A DNA stretch of 64,000 bases from Mucidula mucida (taxonomy: Eukaryota; Basidiomycota; Agaricomycetes; Agaricales; Physalacriaceae), in contig JADNYV010000065.1 of assembly GCA_015501055.1 (NCBI GenBank), positions 1-64,000 of the forward strand, read 5' to 3'. Of this stretch, positions 10,984 to 22,461 are shown in pieces. The notes below the pieces were generated by a model that did no database searches, had not been told where the DNA came from, and saw only the letters and a program-made list of their open reading frames with translations. The first letter of the stretch is position 1. Each line of letters starts with the position of its first letter. A program made the position numbers and the translations under genes.

Positions 10984-11621
10984 ACTCGCAGAGCCACAGG
11001 TGTACGTAGGAACTGATGTGGCGCACATGTCGCAATTCGGGTGCTTGATAGGTTACATGTAAGACAGGAATATGTTACAATTACAATAGCAGAATATGAT
11101 GCTTGATCTCATAGGCAATATCTGAGAAATAGGAACACGATTAATAGATATGCAATGGAACACAAATTGTTGAGCTGCGATGTGCGAGGCACGAGTATGT
11201 AGCAGCTTGAGGTCTTCGCACCGACACGTGATGCGGTAACTCCTTCCTCTTTGGTTACCGTCATTACGTCGACGTCGACGGTGCGCGCTCGAATAGCACA
11301 CCGTCGACTGGCTCCGCCGTTCGCTCTTTTCCCCACCCTCCCTCCCTTTCATAGCAGACCTCCATGTCTATCTGCTCAAGCAATCATACAAACATATTCA
11401 AGTCTAGACGTGGAAGTCTGCTCTCTCTATCCATTGCTCTAACGACTGTCCGCCGTTGACGCGACTTACGAGTTTGGTCCCGCCCACCCTCGCAGCTGAC
11501 CGCGTCTCCGTCACAGGAAGTCGTTGGGGCCCGAAGGTTCTCACCGGCCTTTTCCCACACACATGCATGACTTTCGATTGATCAATGTCTATGTCTACGA
11601 TACATAGCATCATTTGGACAG
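10984..11621. other. no recognisable gene
   Basis: Short overlapping ORFs only. A GTCGACGTCGACG palindrome lies near 11268. No domain signature. Confidence 0.35.
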
Positions 11622-11623
11622 TA

Positions 11624-11948
11624 GAGGTTATTTAGAGCACCCGAAAATTGGACCCTTGGCAATATTCGGGGGTTTCCGAATGCTCGCTGAAACACTTTCG
11701 GTAACTCATGCCAAATTTGCAGGCGAGGTTTTTGGTCCGTCTCTTGGGCTCTCCCTTTACAACCTTGCAATGAAAGATGATTTGGGATGATGTTATACCC
11801 TGTTAAGTTTTTGTGGATGGAAGAGGGATGGCACCGATGAGGTGAGCGCGTCGCGGCGCCAATTCCGGCATGGTCCCAAAAATGGACACAGGTTTGATGA
11901 GACTCGGAATTATTCGGAGCGGTGGATTTAGCTGCAGTAAATAACCTC
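11624..11948. mobile_element. MITE candidate with TA target duplication
   Basis: Begins GAGGTTATTTAGAGC and ends with the reverse complement, ...GTAAATAACCTC: an 11-base perfect terminal inverted repeat. It is flanked by TA on both sides (11622-11623 and 11949-11950), as expected for Tc1/mariner-type insertion. The 325 bp have no ORF of interest. A single copy in this window limits confidence. Confidence 0.4.
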
Positions 11949-11978
11949 TAGTGCGAAGACAAGACATTCTTCGAACCG

Positions 11979-12005
11979 GCCGGCATGACAAATCAATCAC
12001 ATGAC
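11979..12005 (+). promoter_or_regulatory. conserved upstream motif of F-box C
   Basis: GCCGGCATGACA then TCAATCACATGAC, about 125-150 bp before the ATG at 12132, followed by CAGAACCACCACCTCCACC. The same order is found upstream of A (minus strand) and E, with a variant (TCACGTGATG) upstream of D. Confidence 0.5.
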
Positions 12006-12984
12006 AATACTCACGCGGCTTGATCGACTTTCATCTTGATTTCATTCAGAACCACCACCTCCACCACCTTACAATAAATGTATGTATCGTCATCCGCTTC
12101 ATAAACGCCTCTGACCAGAACATAGAAAGACATGGCAATGAAATTTCAAAAGAGGGCTTCCAGGATCACGGACGTCGTGCCCGCCAACTTTCTTTGTGAC
12201 AGTCAAATTATGGAGAAAATCGCCCAGTCGCAGCTGAAAGACGAAACGGCGCTTCACCAATTGGACGTTAATATGTCCGTGCTCGAATCGCGCCGAGAAT
12301 GCCTCCAGGACAAGCTGACAGCCGTCGAGCGGCTCATTTCGGAAACAGTCGCCGAGCAGACACGTCTACGCTCCTCTATCGAGACTCACAAATCACTTCT
12401 TGCCCGCTCTCCAGTTCGTTCTCTCCCGGAGGAGGTCCTGAGCGAGATCTTTCTCTCTTACATTGCCCTTTCCCAAACTCCCCGGGAAAATATTTACAAA
12501 GAGATCGTTGCTTGCCACCGCATACACGAACCTATCCTTCTGGTGTGCCGTTGATGGCGTAATACCGCTCCCGCTGATCCTAGGCTCTGGACCACCCTCC
12601 CATTGATTGCTTCTGGTGGCGAGGGTAAGGATAAGTCATACAAGCATCCGTTGTTATCCGAGTCGCCTGAGGAGCGGGCTGCATACTGGAACGCCTTGCG
12701 AAGCAGAATCCAGCAAACGTCTGCACTCCCTCTCCACCTTCTCTTCCACATTGCCAAAGACAGCTACTTGACCTGTGAAGATTACGGGATGGGCGGGTTG
12801 TGGACATTCATCCGATTATTCTCGAGGGCACACTCCATTTCTCTCCACATCCAGTTTCTCGATTACCGTTTTCCGGAGCTCAGTTATATGATGAACAATG
12901 CCAACATTCCGCTTGCAGCCGGAGTCCATACTGCTCGGGTTATTGTGGACGACAACGTATTCGAACGAAAGATTCTGTCGGCCA

Positions 12985-13513
12985 TGTTATGAATCGCCAT
13001 ATTTTCACACTTTTACATCTTATCATATCTTATTGGGGGCCTTGTCTTATCAACCAACGGGCCATTTCATCATCTGTTTCGTCACCGATCATACCCCTTT
13101 TCATTACCGAAGCCGTACTCATGTTGGACACACGTTCAACACATGGATGACATCATACATGCTGATACCTCATGGACTCCCTATTGTATACACACCGCCG
13201 ACACTCGTAGTACACATGGTCGTTTCAGTATTATTACTTACATGCAGTTACCACTCGTATTTAATGGTTTCACGGACTAGTAGCATACAACACTGGGTCA
13301 AGGGCGTGGAGCATCCCTAGTGGAAATGCGTATGGACAAGGAGTTTCAAACACAGACTTACTAGTATATAAGTAGTAGTGTAGTATCATTGTACTTTAGT
13401 TCCGATCTCGTTTATACACCTGGCCTAGCCTAGTCTTACGAACGCGAACGCTTTTTCCCTTAGTTCTTGCTGTGGTACCTGGTTGAGTATTGTGGCTTAG
13501 TCAGTCGCTAACA
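12985..13513 (+). repeat. gypsy 1, 5' LTR
   Basis: 529 bp, TG...CA ends. TATATAA at 13365-13371 is followed 33 bases later by AGTTCCGATCT (13398-13408), the likely transcript start and the partner of the primer site. Confidence 0.9.
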
Positions 13514-13515
13514 GA

Positions 13516-13527
13516 AGATCGGAACTA
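13516..13527 (+). promoter_or_regulatory. gypsy 1 primer-binding site, self-priming type
   Basis: AGATCGGAACTA lies two bases after the 5' LTR and is the exact reverse complement of TAGTTCCGATCT (13397-13408) in the LTR, just downstream of its TATA box. In Tf1/sushi elements the first 11 bases of the transcript fold onto the primer site. No tRNA 3'-end complement (TGG...) is present. Confidence 0.75.
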
Positions 13528-14112
13528 CTTTCTACCACCTACCACACATCCCTGATCGTCGATCAGCACTTCGCTGTTTGATCATTGCACAGTCCCCTAT
13601 TCCCTTTCCCTGTTTACAGATCAACGGATTCCTAATTCCAGCGCACGTCCGCATACATGTGTATTGGTCCCAGTAGCGCCGGCTAACAGTTAGAGATAAC
13701 TGCCTCGGGTGCTGGAAGTAGCCGCTCTCACGAGAACGAACTTTTGGCAGTTGCACTTCAGTGGGCGCTGTTTACGGGTCAACCCCCGTTCCCAGGAAAA
13801 CTTCGGCTTACCTCACACCAGAGGGACGTCGGCTGGGCAATTGCAAACTTGTGACGAGCTCTTGGGCTCCGTAGATGCATAGTCAGTAGTTGGTAAAATA
13901 GCGTAGACAGTTACGATACCTACCTACTTTACTTACCTTATAATACACACCATCATTCCCCACCCTACCAAGTCCTGGATTCTATTTCAGATCTAGGTGA
14001 TTCCTCCCTATTCATCCAAACCTCTATTCCCTCACCCGTTTCATCCAAATCCGCATCACCCATATCCCCACTTTCACCCTTTCACTCTCCGATCCTATCA
14101 CCCCGATTCATC

Positions 14113-14977
14113 ATGTCCAACGAAGCACCCGAAACCGTTCCCCACACACCCGCTCATCATGCCGAGGTCAAAACCAAAGGCCGATCCCTTGTCAACAAGC
14201 CTTACGACTATGACGGGGACAAGTCCAAGTACAAGAGCTGGTGGCGATTGATGTTCACATATATCCGTGACAAGAAGAACAACCTCACATCTGACTCCGA
14301 AAGGATCGATGTTGTTCTTTCCTATATCCGAGGAGATCACGTAGATGCATGGGTCCAGAACTACTCGGACCAGAACTTCGATGAGGAAGAAGAGGAATGG
14401 ACAGTCTTTTGGACGGAGTTCAAGGAAGATTTGAAGGAACAATTTGTGGATTCCAACCTCGCGCGAGACGCGCAAGACCAGATCAAGCGGTTGCGCCAGG
14501 GGCAAGACACCGCTCAAGATTTCTTCCAGAAGTTCGAGGTCCTGCTCACTCAGGCAGGATACTCAAAGGATGACGCATTCGTCGTGCAACTTCTCGAGAC
14601 CAATGTCAACGAGAAGATCATCGACCAGATCTATGGCAGCCGAGACGGGTTGCCAGAGAAGTACAAGGATTGGAAGGCACAGATCCTTCAGATCGATCAG
14701 CTGTGGAGAAGGCGGGCGGCGAGCAAGAGGTCCGGCATGCAGTCCCGGCCTCAAGCCCGCAGGTGGCTACATGAGAGCTAATCCTACAAATCCCACCTCC
14801 GACGCCATCACACGACGAGATGCTACCGGTGTTACCTATGGAGGAGCCGGCAGACCAATGGACATCACAATGCAGTCAAAGGGACTCTGTTCAGCTGTGG
14901 CAAACACGGCCACGTCAGCAGGTTCTGTCCGAAGAAGGGTTGACCCCAGACGATTCGGGGTTTATGGACCGAAATGA
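14113..14977 (+). pseudogene. gypsy 1 gag
   Basis: ATG 14113 opens the capsid-type Gag with YDGDKSKYKSWWRLMFTYI, EEEWTVFWTEFKEDLKEQF and IKRLRQGQDTAQDFFQKFE, the retrotransposon gag fold. The frame breaks at about 14740. A zinc knuckle, SCGKHGHVSRFCPKKG, is still readable out of frame at about 14890-14940, with its first cysteine lost to a base deletion. Confidence 0.8.
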
Positions 14978-15433
14978 ACGACGAGGAGAAAAGAAGCTGG
15001 CCGAAGAGTTGGGTTTTGCGAAGCTCCCGCAGTAGACGCAGTCCTGCCGGAGCAGTCATCAAGGAAAGGGTTGTCAGATGCAGAATCTATTTACAGTACG
15101 GGTACTGAAACATCTAAAATATCATCGACGACTTTACCACCAAAACCTGCGAAAGAAAGATTTGAGCCAAATACGCCCGAGTGGATCGCACAACGGCTAA
15201 GAGAGGAGACGTGCCGAGAGCAGTGGGAATTCTGAGAGCATGGATGCCGGAGCGGAGAGAAGAGAAGCGACGGAGGAGAAGTGATGGCGATCAGAGCGTT
15301 GACAAAGGAAGCTGCGGTGGAAGTTGTGACGGAGTTAAAAAGTCAAGGAAGTACATCCGGGGAACAAAGGGGCAGGACATGAAACTCCGAGTAACCATAG
15401 AGAGCGTACACACAGGCTCTGAATGGGAAACAA

Positions 15434-17814
15434 GTGCCCTTCTTAACAGGGAGCAACGGGTTCTTGGTCAATAAAGAATTCGTCGAGAAGAACGGACTCC
15501 CAATCAAGGAGTTACCGGTCAAGCTCCCTGTTACAATGGGATGGAACCCTAAACGAGGGAGGAGCAATCAAAGGTTTTGTGGAGGTCCGATGAAGATTGG
15601 TGATCACACCGAAAAGATCGAGTTGGCCGTCACCAATCTTGGCAAAACAAGTATCTTTTTGGGGCTAGATTGGTTACATATCACAACCCCACGATCAACT
15701 GGACGGAATCCACGTTGACTTTGATCGATGCCCAGACCGCTGCGGCTATCTACCCGAGTACAACTCACCGGAAGATGAAGGAGAAGACGTAGAAGAGAAG
15801 TTGGAAGAGGGAGAGCGTTTGTTCTGGATGGACTGGGACAACTATCGCAAAAGCGGTGAAAAGCTGAGATCACAACAGCCTTCATCCTCTGCTGCACCTT
15901 ACATCGAGGAATTTTCCGATGTATTCAGCAAGGCGGACTTTGACAAGTTACCGGAGCGAAGACCCTGGGATCACGCGATAGAACTTACGCCTGATTCCAA
16001 ACCGGTTGACTGCAAGGTTTATCCCCTTAGTCCATCCGAGCAGAAGGCGTTAGATGAGTTCCTGGAAGAAAACATACGGACGGGACGTATACGGCCATCA
16101 ATTTCACCTATGGCATCACCCTTCTTCTTTGTCAAAAAGAAGGATGGAAGCCTTCGGCCAGTACAGGATTATCGGAAGTTGAACAACATGACAATCAAGA
16201 ACCGATACCCCTTACCGTTGATTCAGGAGCTTATCGACAAGTTGAAGGGAGCAAAGGTTTTCACAAAGATGGATGTCCGATGGGGTTACAATAACATCCG
16301 GATCAAAGAAGGTGATGAGTGGAAAGCGGCGTTTAGAACAAACCGAGGGCTGTTCGAGCCATTAGTAATGTTCTTCGGACTCACAAACTCGCCGGCAACG
16401 TTCCAATCGTTCATGAATCACATCTTGAAGGAGTTGATTGACGGCGGACATGTTATAGTTTACCTAGATGATATACTTATCTTTACGAACACTCTCGAAG
16501 ACATAGACAGATTGTACGAAAGGTATTGGAGATATTACGAGTAAATAAGCTGTATTTAAAACCCAGAAATGTAGTTTTGAGGCACAGACTGTAGATTACT
16601 TAGGAGTTATTGTTGGAGGAGGAGAAGTGAAGATGGATCCGGCAAAAGTGGCCGTAGTGAAGGAATGGAAGGAGCCGACGAAGAAGAAGGAAGTGCAGTC
16701 ATTCCTGGGCTTCTGCAACTTCTACCGACGTTTCATTCGAGGATTTGCGGGAGTAGCGAAGCCGTTGACATTGCTAACCGGGAAGGGCGAGTGGGTTTGG
16801 GGCATGGAGCAGCACGAGGCATTTGAGGAGTTGAAACGGAGGATGACGGAGGAACCCGTTCTGATTGTACCACGCGATGACGGCAAGTTTCGAGTCGAGG
16901 CAGACTCCTCGAACTATGCGAACGGGGCGGTTCTTTCCCAGTTTGTTGACGGAAAATGGAGACCAGTAGCTTTTTGATCTCGCGCGCTGAATGAAGTGGA
17001 GCGCAATTATGAGATCTACGACAAAGAGATGATGGCTATTATGGACTTGATTGACGACTGGAGACAATATCTTCTTAGAGCAAAGGAAACTGGGGAGGTG
17101 TTTACCGATCATCAAAACCTCCAGTACTTCCGGAAGCCACAGAAGTTGAATCGGAGACAAGCGAGATGGGTTACGGAGTTGGCGGAGTATGACATACAGA
17201 TGATTCACAAGCCGGGCAAGACGATGGGGAAAGCTGATGCCTTGTCAAGGATGACAGGCCTTGAGAAGGGGGAAAAAGATAACGAAAACGTTGTTTTACT
17301 AAAACCGGAGTTTTTTATATCACAAATTCAATTTTCTTTACATACAGTAGCTACACCGGAGGACAAATTACTTAACAAAATCAAACAAAGAAAAGGAAAC
17401 AAAGACAGATACATACAAAAAGCATTAGAAAACAAAGAAAAAGGATGGGAAGAGAAGGAAAATGGACTTATTATGTGGAAAGATCGTATTTACATACCGA
17501 AGGACAAGGAATTGCGGGGAAGAGTTATTGGAATGCATCATGATGCACAGCTTGCAGGGCATCTGGGACGATACAAGACCCTTGAATTGATTACACGCAC
17601 CTATTGGTGGCCCGGAATCAATATCCGAACAAGCCGAAGCCACCCGCGCTTGCTCGCATCAAAGTCCCTATGTCGCAATTCCCATCACATTTATTCCAAC
17701 CCATGCCACCGCCTGATACCGAACCCCTTGACGTCATGCTACCCTCTGCAGCCCTCATGGAGCGACTCTGGCGCAGAATGGAACTTGCGCCTTAAGGAGG
17801 GGGTGATGTTATGA
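15434..17814 (+). pseudogene. gypsy 1 pol (protease, RT, RNase H, truncated integrase)
   Basis: Protease: NKEFVEKNGLPIKELPV and [19 protein letters not shown] are clear, but the D-S/T-G active-site region is garbled. RT (15801-16544) keeps [20 protein letters not shown] and the catalytic YLDD ([11 protein letters not shown]), then a stop. RNase H-connected region (16627-16977 and 16996 on) has SFLGFCNFYRRFIRGF and the late KPGKTMGKADALSRM. Integrase starts with the HH-type zinc segment (MHHDAQLAGHLGRYKTLEL) and YWWPGI. It then jumps at CAATATCCGAACAA (about 17623) into the C-terminal tail, skipping the DDE core and chromodomain. At least four disruptions. Confidence 0.85.
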
Positions 17815-18297
17815 ATCGGGGCCTTGTCTTATCAACCAACGGACTGTTTCATCATCTGTTTCGTCACCGATCATACTCCTTTTCATTACCAAAGCCGTAC
17901 TCATGTCTCGGACACACGCCCAATACATGGATGACATCATACATGCCGATACCTCATGGACTTCCTATTGGATACACACCACCGACATTTGTAGCACACA
18001 TGGTCGTTTCAGTATTATTACTTACATGCAGTTACCACTCATATTTAATGGTTTCACGGACTAGTAGCATACAACGCTGGGTCAAGGGCGTGGAGCATCC
18101 CTAGTGGAAACGCGTATGGACAAGGAGTTTCAAACACAGACTTACTAGTATATAAGTAGTAGTGTAGTATCATTGTACTTTAGTTCCGATCTCGTTTATA
18201 CACCTGGCCTAGCCTAGTCTTACGAACGCGAACGCTTTTTCCCTTAGTTCTTGCTGTGGTACCTGGTTGAGTCTCGTGGCTTAGTCAGTCGCTAACA
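17807..18297 (+). repeat. gypsy 1, 3' LTR
   Basis: 491 bp. Lacks the block GCCATATTTTCACAC... found near the start of the 5' LTR. Followed by GGCCA, the target duplication. Confidence 0.9.
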
Positions 18298-19183
18298 GGC
18301 CATACCGCACGTCGAAGTGTTAGAAACGTCACTGTCGGCAGTCGATTGGCTGATCGAGACATCAATGGCAGGACATTGCCTGCGCAGTTTGCACATTCTA
18401 GCTGAATGGGAGTCTGTCATACCGTGGGAGTCTGCCATACCGCTTGTCCACGTCTTGGATATCCTAGATCGCGCACCGCTGCTTGAGACCCTCAAAGTTC
18501 CTCGGATTTCCATTACCTCCTCTGTCAGGACCCTTCGTGTCGTAACTCATATGCGTCTATCAACGTTCCACCTTTGTGCGACGGCGGGTGAAAACGATGC
18601 TGTTTTCGGACATCTGACACTCCCCGCTCTCCGCTCTCTATCGTATCTGGGCGTCCCCCCATTATGGCCCCGTCGAAGTAACATGGCGTTTCTTGAGCGG
18701 TCTGGTTGCATGTTACAGTCGCTTGCATTCCGTCGATGTCGTGTCAAAGAGACGCGCCTGATTGCAATGCTTACGGCTCAAAAAGCACTCAGTACCCTTC
18801 AACTCAATTTCTTCGCAAACGAAGGCGCAGGAAGTAAGGATCCCATTCCGATGGCGATTCTTGAATTCCTTTCTTCAGAGTCCAAGGATGGCTCAGATCG
18901 TCCTTTACCCGCATTGACGTTCCTCGCAGTCCTGGTACATCGCCAGCAGTTAGAGGCTGTGAAGCGGCTGGTCCAGTCACGCTCTTCAGAACAAGCCAAA
19001 AAGTGTCGCATCGCGGCCCTCAGAGAAGTTCATATCCACGTGCAGAGGAAGCAGCGGAACGATGATACGGACGATGATACGGACGATGATTCCGACGACG
19101 AAGAGATTGAGAAGGACGAGCATGCGGCTCTGTTCAAGGACTTTGTGAGCAATGGTGTGGACATACGTATTTCTTACCAGTGA

Positions 19184-21047
19184 AGAAGTGGAGTTCCTTT
19201 ATTTATACAAGCCACGTTATACTTCACTTCCGTGGATGACTGATAAGTGAGCATACAGTATTTACTATTGATGAGGGAAGACGTGGGGTAACACGGTGGA
19301 AGGTAAAATGGCGAAGTCAGTCAATCCAGAGTCCGCATGAACGAGGTTGGAAGATGTTAACTGACATATATTTACTCAGCGCCGCTAGCCAAAGCTGTAT
19401 AACGTCCGGCCTGAAGGTACCTCCTTTGTGAAAGATGGCATCATGCATGAGAGTCGTGTCTGCTGGCTTCCAGGCTAAGTCAGCGGCGCGAACATCAGCC
19501 CGGTTGAGGGAAAGCCATGACATGCGCAGCCGACGGTTCTTCCGTCCTGGCCCTTCAAGGTGTTCCAAAACGAGCTAGGGCACTACAGATGAACGACGCG
19601 AAAAGAATGATATAACTGTATCGTAGGCCGGTCCGCCCCAATATTTCGCCGCAGCACTGGTTTTTCTAGGAAAGCAGTGGACGGCGCCGGCGGTGTAAGT
19701 CTACCAGTCGTACCGTAGACGCTGATTTGATAACGTTGAGGGTTTTGAGCGCAATAAGCTCGCTACCATCTTAGGCCCCATGAACTGTCAAATCTCAAGA
19801 AGTCCAGTAAACCTGCGAGGAGGAGTGCGTCATTCAAAAAAAGGACGCCTATTGACTTCATGCCTGGTCCGGTTACGAGATGATGTCGGCTTTATCCCGA
19901 GCTACAACGGATTACGCAGTAGCTGATGATAGACTGCCGAGCCGACAATCTGTCCCATCTGAAAATGCAAGCGCAGATAAGTAGCCATGGTGATCCCGGT
20001 ACTAGAGGCTTGACACTACTCACTCAGCTCTACGTTATCTCCGGATCTACAATGCCCATCAGTACCTTGAGCGCGAGACTGGAAGCGGTTTCAACTTGGT
20101 GGCGGAGTGGGTGTGAGGGTCGGCAGTCGGCCGCATCGAAATAGACTGGACTGTCAACGTGAGTGGATGCAGGCATACATCAGGTTATTGCTTGACGCCG
20201 TCAACTATTATACACGTGCGATGACCGAGCTGTACTTCGAACCGGTCCGAGGTCCGTCGGACTTTCAAGAATCCCATGAGGCAGTTTTCGTCCTCTCCCA
20301 ATCCGCTCCAGATAGTCTCGAATACAGGTGTAGGTAGGAAGACATGAACTTCCTGTCTGAAACGGACGGCTACCTGACTCCTCCAGATGTCTCTCATGAT
20401 CGCATGAGCGTGTAAAGGGGAGATCTGATACCGTGTGGGCAAATGGACACACAGACTCGGCTTGTGGTAGTGATGACGCACTGCCTGATGATTTCGTTCG
20501 TCTTCAGCCTCTCATCCTCGAGTTAACCCTCTCCTATCTCATGCGACGCTCGGTACACATGGAGGCGCCCTTGCCCTGCGGATGCGCCGTTAACGTTGCG
20601 TTGGAGATTACGGACGTCTGTCTAGATCCAAACCGGTGCCGGAGTACATTCGAGCCTGCTCACTACTTTGTCGACAGGGATAGAAACAAGGAGGATTCCC
20701 TTGCCTTGTTAATGGCGGATACGCGTGTCTGCATTGATGCCATAAGCGCACTGCTGGACATAATGGGCTGGAATAAGGGCCCGGAGATCTTTATACGACG
20801 AGCTCTTCCTTTGAAGCCCGACGTAGGCCTAGAGGGCTCCTTACTTTCATCCTGTTGACCTTCTTTCAGGCAGTGACGCACATGTCGCCAATATACATCG
20901 TTTTGCAAAGCTTGTTGTACTGGATCTTCGATCTTCGTGGATTTGATATTACACCCATTGGGTTGACTGCACTGGAGCACCCACACGAAGTTTCGATGTG
21001 TATGAACTTCCACAACAAATAGCGAGCACTGACAGTTTGACAGGACA
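19184..21047. other. mostly empty; one ORF of unknown status
   Basis: No transposon or known domain seen. An uninterrupted plus-strand ORF at 20433-20858 (142 codons, FVRLQPLILELTLSYLMRR) has no recognisable signature and an overlapping antisense ORF. It may be chance or an exon of an unrecognised gene. Confidence 0.3.
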
Positions 21048-22006
21048 TTGTACAGCAAACACCGACTCTGCACATTGAGCCGTCTAGTTTGGACATCAAC
21101 CATTGACGCTCGACCCTCGTTTCGCTACTGCGGTGCTTCTCCTGGTACTGGTGTTCGAAACGTGTTTCCCGACGTGATGCGCATCTTACTTCCCAAGTTT
21201 AACGAGATGCATGTTCGCATTCAAACGCTGACGGAGGCATATCGCGTCGACCACGTTCCAGAACTAGCGCTCGACGGCGCTGATACCCTGTCTAATGTGA
21301 TACTTTGCCTCGATGTATCCGAGAGCCTGGCAAAACTCGTTCCAAGATTCGGAGCCCTGGCGGAATGCATCTGCGGGACCGTGCGAAAGATCATTTCCAT
21401 GACTCAGGTGAGTACTGAAAACGCTATCACAATTAATCATTGATTTATGGCATCCTCGTAGTGTGCTAAAGCGGTCAAAGAGGACTGCGTCTCCCTGGTG
21501 AAACATGCCGCAACCATTGCACTTGCTGTCATAACCGAGGTCAGCTCTGCCGCTGGACGCATAGTCGTCGACTCCAATCTCTTGGAGTTGTGGTCGTACG
21601 TTGCCCCAACCGTTTTTTGTGTCGTTTATCACAAGACTCGGTAGAACTGTGCAAGATGTAGAACGAGGAATTGCTGCTCTGTCAAAACTTCGACGTTACA
21701 AGTACTTCCTCCACCGGGCGCGAATAAGTGAGGAAATCAGCGAGCTAAGAACGCGCCTAGATAACGCCCGGATGGCGTTCAGAGTACGTCCTTCTTCTTG
21801 TCTGTATCTTCTCGCTCAGGCAAAATTCTTGTTAGATAAGATCCGATTTGTCGACCAGGCATCTACTGATGGATATTCGAAATCTTCAGAGACGACTGGT
21901 CGCACGGGTCGAGGAGAAGCATAGCACTCAAGGAATCTACCATCACGAAACAATTGAGAAACTAGATTTCATGGTCCGCGCTCATGCTAGCGTGGCAAGT
22001 TCGTAA
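21048..22006 (+). CDS. helical-bundle protein resembling NLR/MLKL N-terminal domains
   Basis: Reads as several exons with two convincing introns: 21408-21461 (GTGAGT...CGTAG) and 21596-21644 (GTACGT...CGGTAG); both keep frame. Exon order: DTLSNVILCLDVSESLAKLV; CAKAVKEDCVSLVKHAATIA ... NLLELW; STVQDVERGIAALSKLRRYK, ISEEISELRTRLDNARMAF. The pattern (three or four amphipathic helices, a late 'R..I.ELR.RLD.A...F') matches the four-helix N-terminal adaptor or cell-death domain common at the head of basidiomycete NACHT proteins. A possible 36 bp intron follows (21784-21819). A one-base shift near 21865 is then needed to reach RNLQRRLVARVEEKHS and EKLDFMVRAHASV. No nucleotide-binding domain follows. 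Start uncertain. Confidence 0.45.
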
Positions 22007-22461
22007 AAGTATTCACTATTCCTTTATGCAACGCACGAGAATTCAATGTACCGTGCTGTACAGAATCGTCTCGAAGTAAGAGAGACGATGAGCCTCGTCA
22101 TCGTCAATGTATGGAACCCTAACTCTTAAGTGCCGCCGACCATTCGACATTATGTTGCGAAATGACTGAGCGGAGAAGGGCGGAGGACACTACGTGTTCA
22201 ACATGAACTCATACAGTCAAGCGGCACTGTAGTTCGCTCACTTTGTCCCAAGAACTACCGTGCGTGTTCCGCACAGCCAAACTATCGATAAAACCCACTG
22301 ATGTTTAATTCAAAGTCTCAGGGCCTTTGCACTAAGAGAGTTTGCCCCGGAAAGCGCCTATGAAGGTCTGATTGACGAGTTCAGCGGTGTGATAGCTTGA
22401 TATCGTGTGCGTATGTATAACGTAGCTTCACGAGAGAAATATATAGATGATTCCGGTTGGG
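22007..22461. other. intergenic, nothing recognised
   Basis: Convergent gap between the helical-bundle gene and the AhpC/TSA gene. No ORF of interest. Confidence 0.4.

Larger units (their letters stand above)
12985..18297 (+). mobile_element. Ty3/gypsy chromovirus-type LTR retrotransposon 1 (degenerate)
   Basis: 5' LTR 12985-13513, 3' LTR 17807-18297, both TGTTATGAATC...GCTAACA. Target duplication GGCCA at 12980-12984 and 18298-18302. Internal order: self-complementary primer site, leader, gag, protease, RT, RNase H, N-terminal integrase, short C-terminal tail, polypurine tract AAGGAGGGGG. The integrase core and most of the chromodomain are deleted. Several stops and frameshifts make it non-autonomous. 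The LTRs differ by a 38-base block missing from the 3' copy plus scattered changes, so it is not fresh. Confidence 0.9.
12132..19183 (+). pseudogene. F-box gene C, split by gypsy element 1
   Basis: The 5' part is 12132-12984. It has MAMKFQKRASRITDVVPANF, a coiled coil of about 75 residues, then the F-box-like SPVRSLPEEVLSEIFLSYIA. An in-frame TGA at 12552-12554 sits where paralogues B and E read arginine (VCRRW); the frame then continues unbroken to ...FERKILSA. Gypsy 1 follows with a 5-base duplication. The same frame resumes at 18303 with IPHVEVLET and stays open to 19183. The 3' part holds leucine-rich patches (LRSLHIL, LLETLKVP) and an acidic tail (DDDTDDDSDDEE). Without the element and the TGA the gene would be one exon of about 580 residues, probably an SCF substrate receptor by family. 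Confidence 0.8.

Noticed and set aside
20433..20858. 142-codon ORF as a confident gene
   Set aside because: No recognisable domain, no introns or partner exons found, overlapping antisense ORF of equal size.
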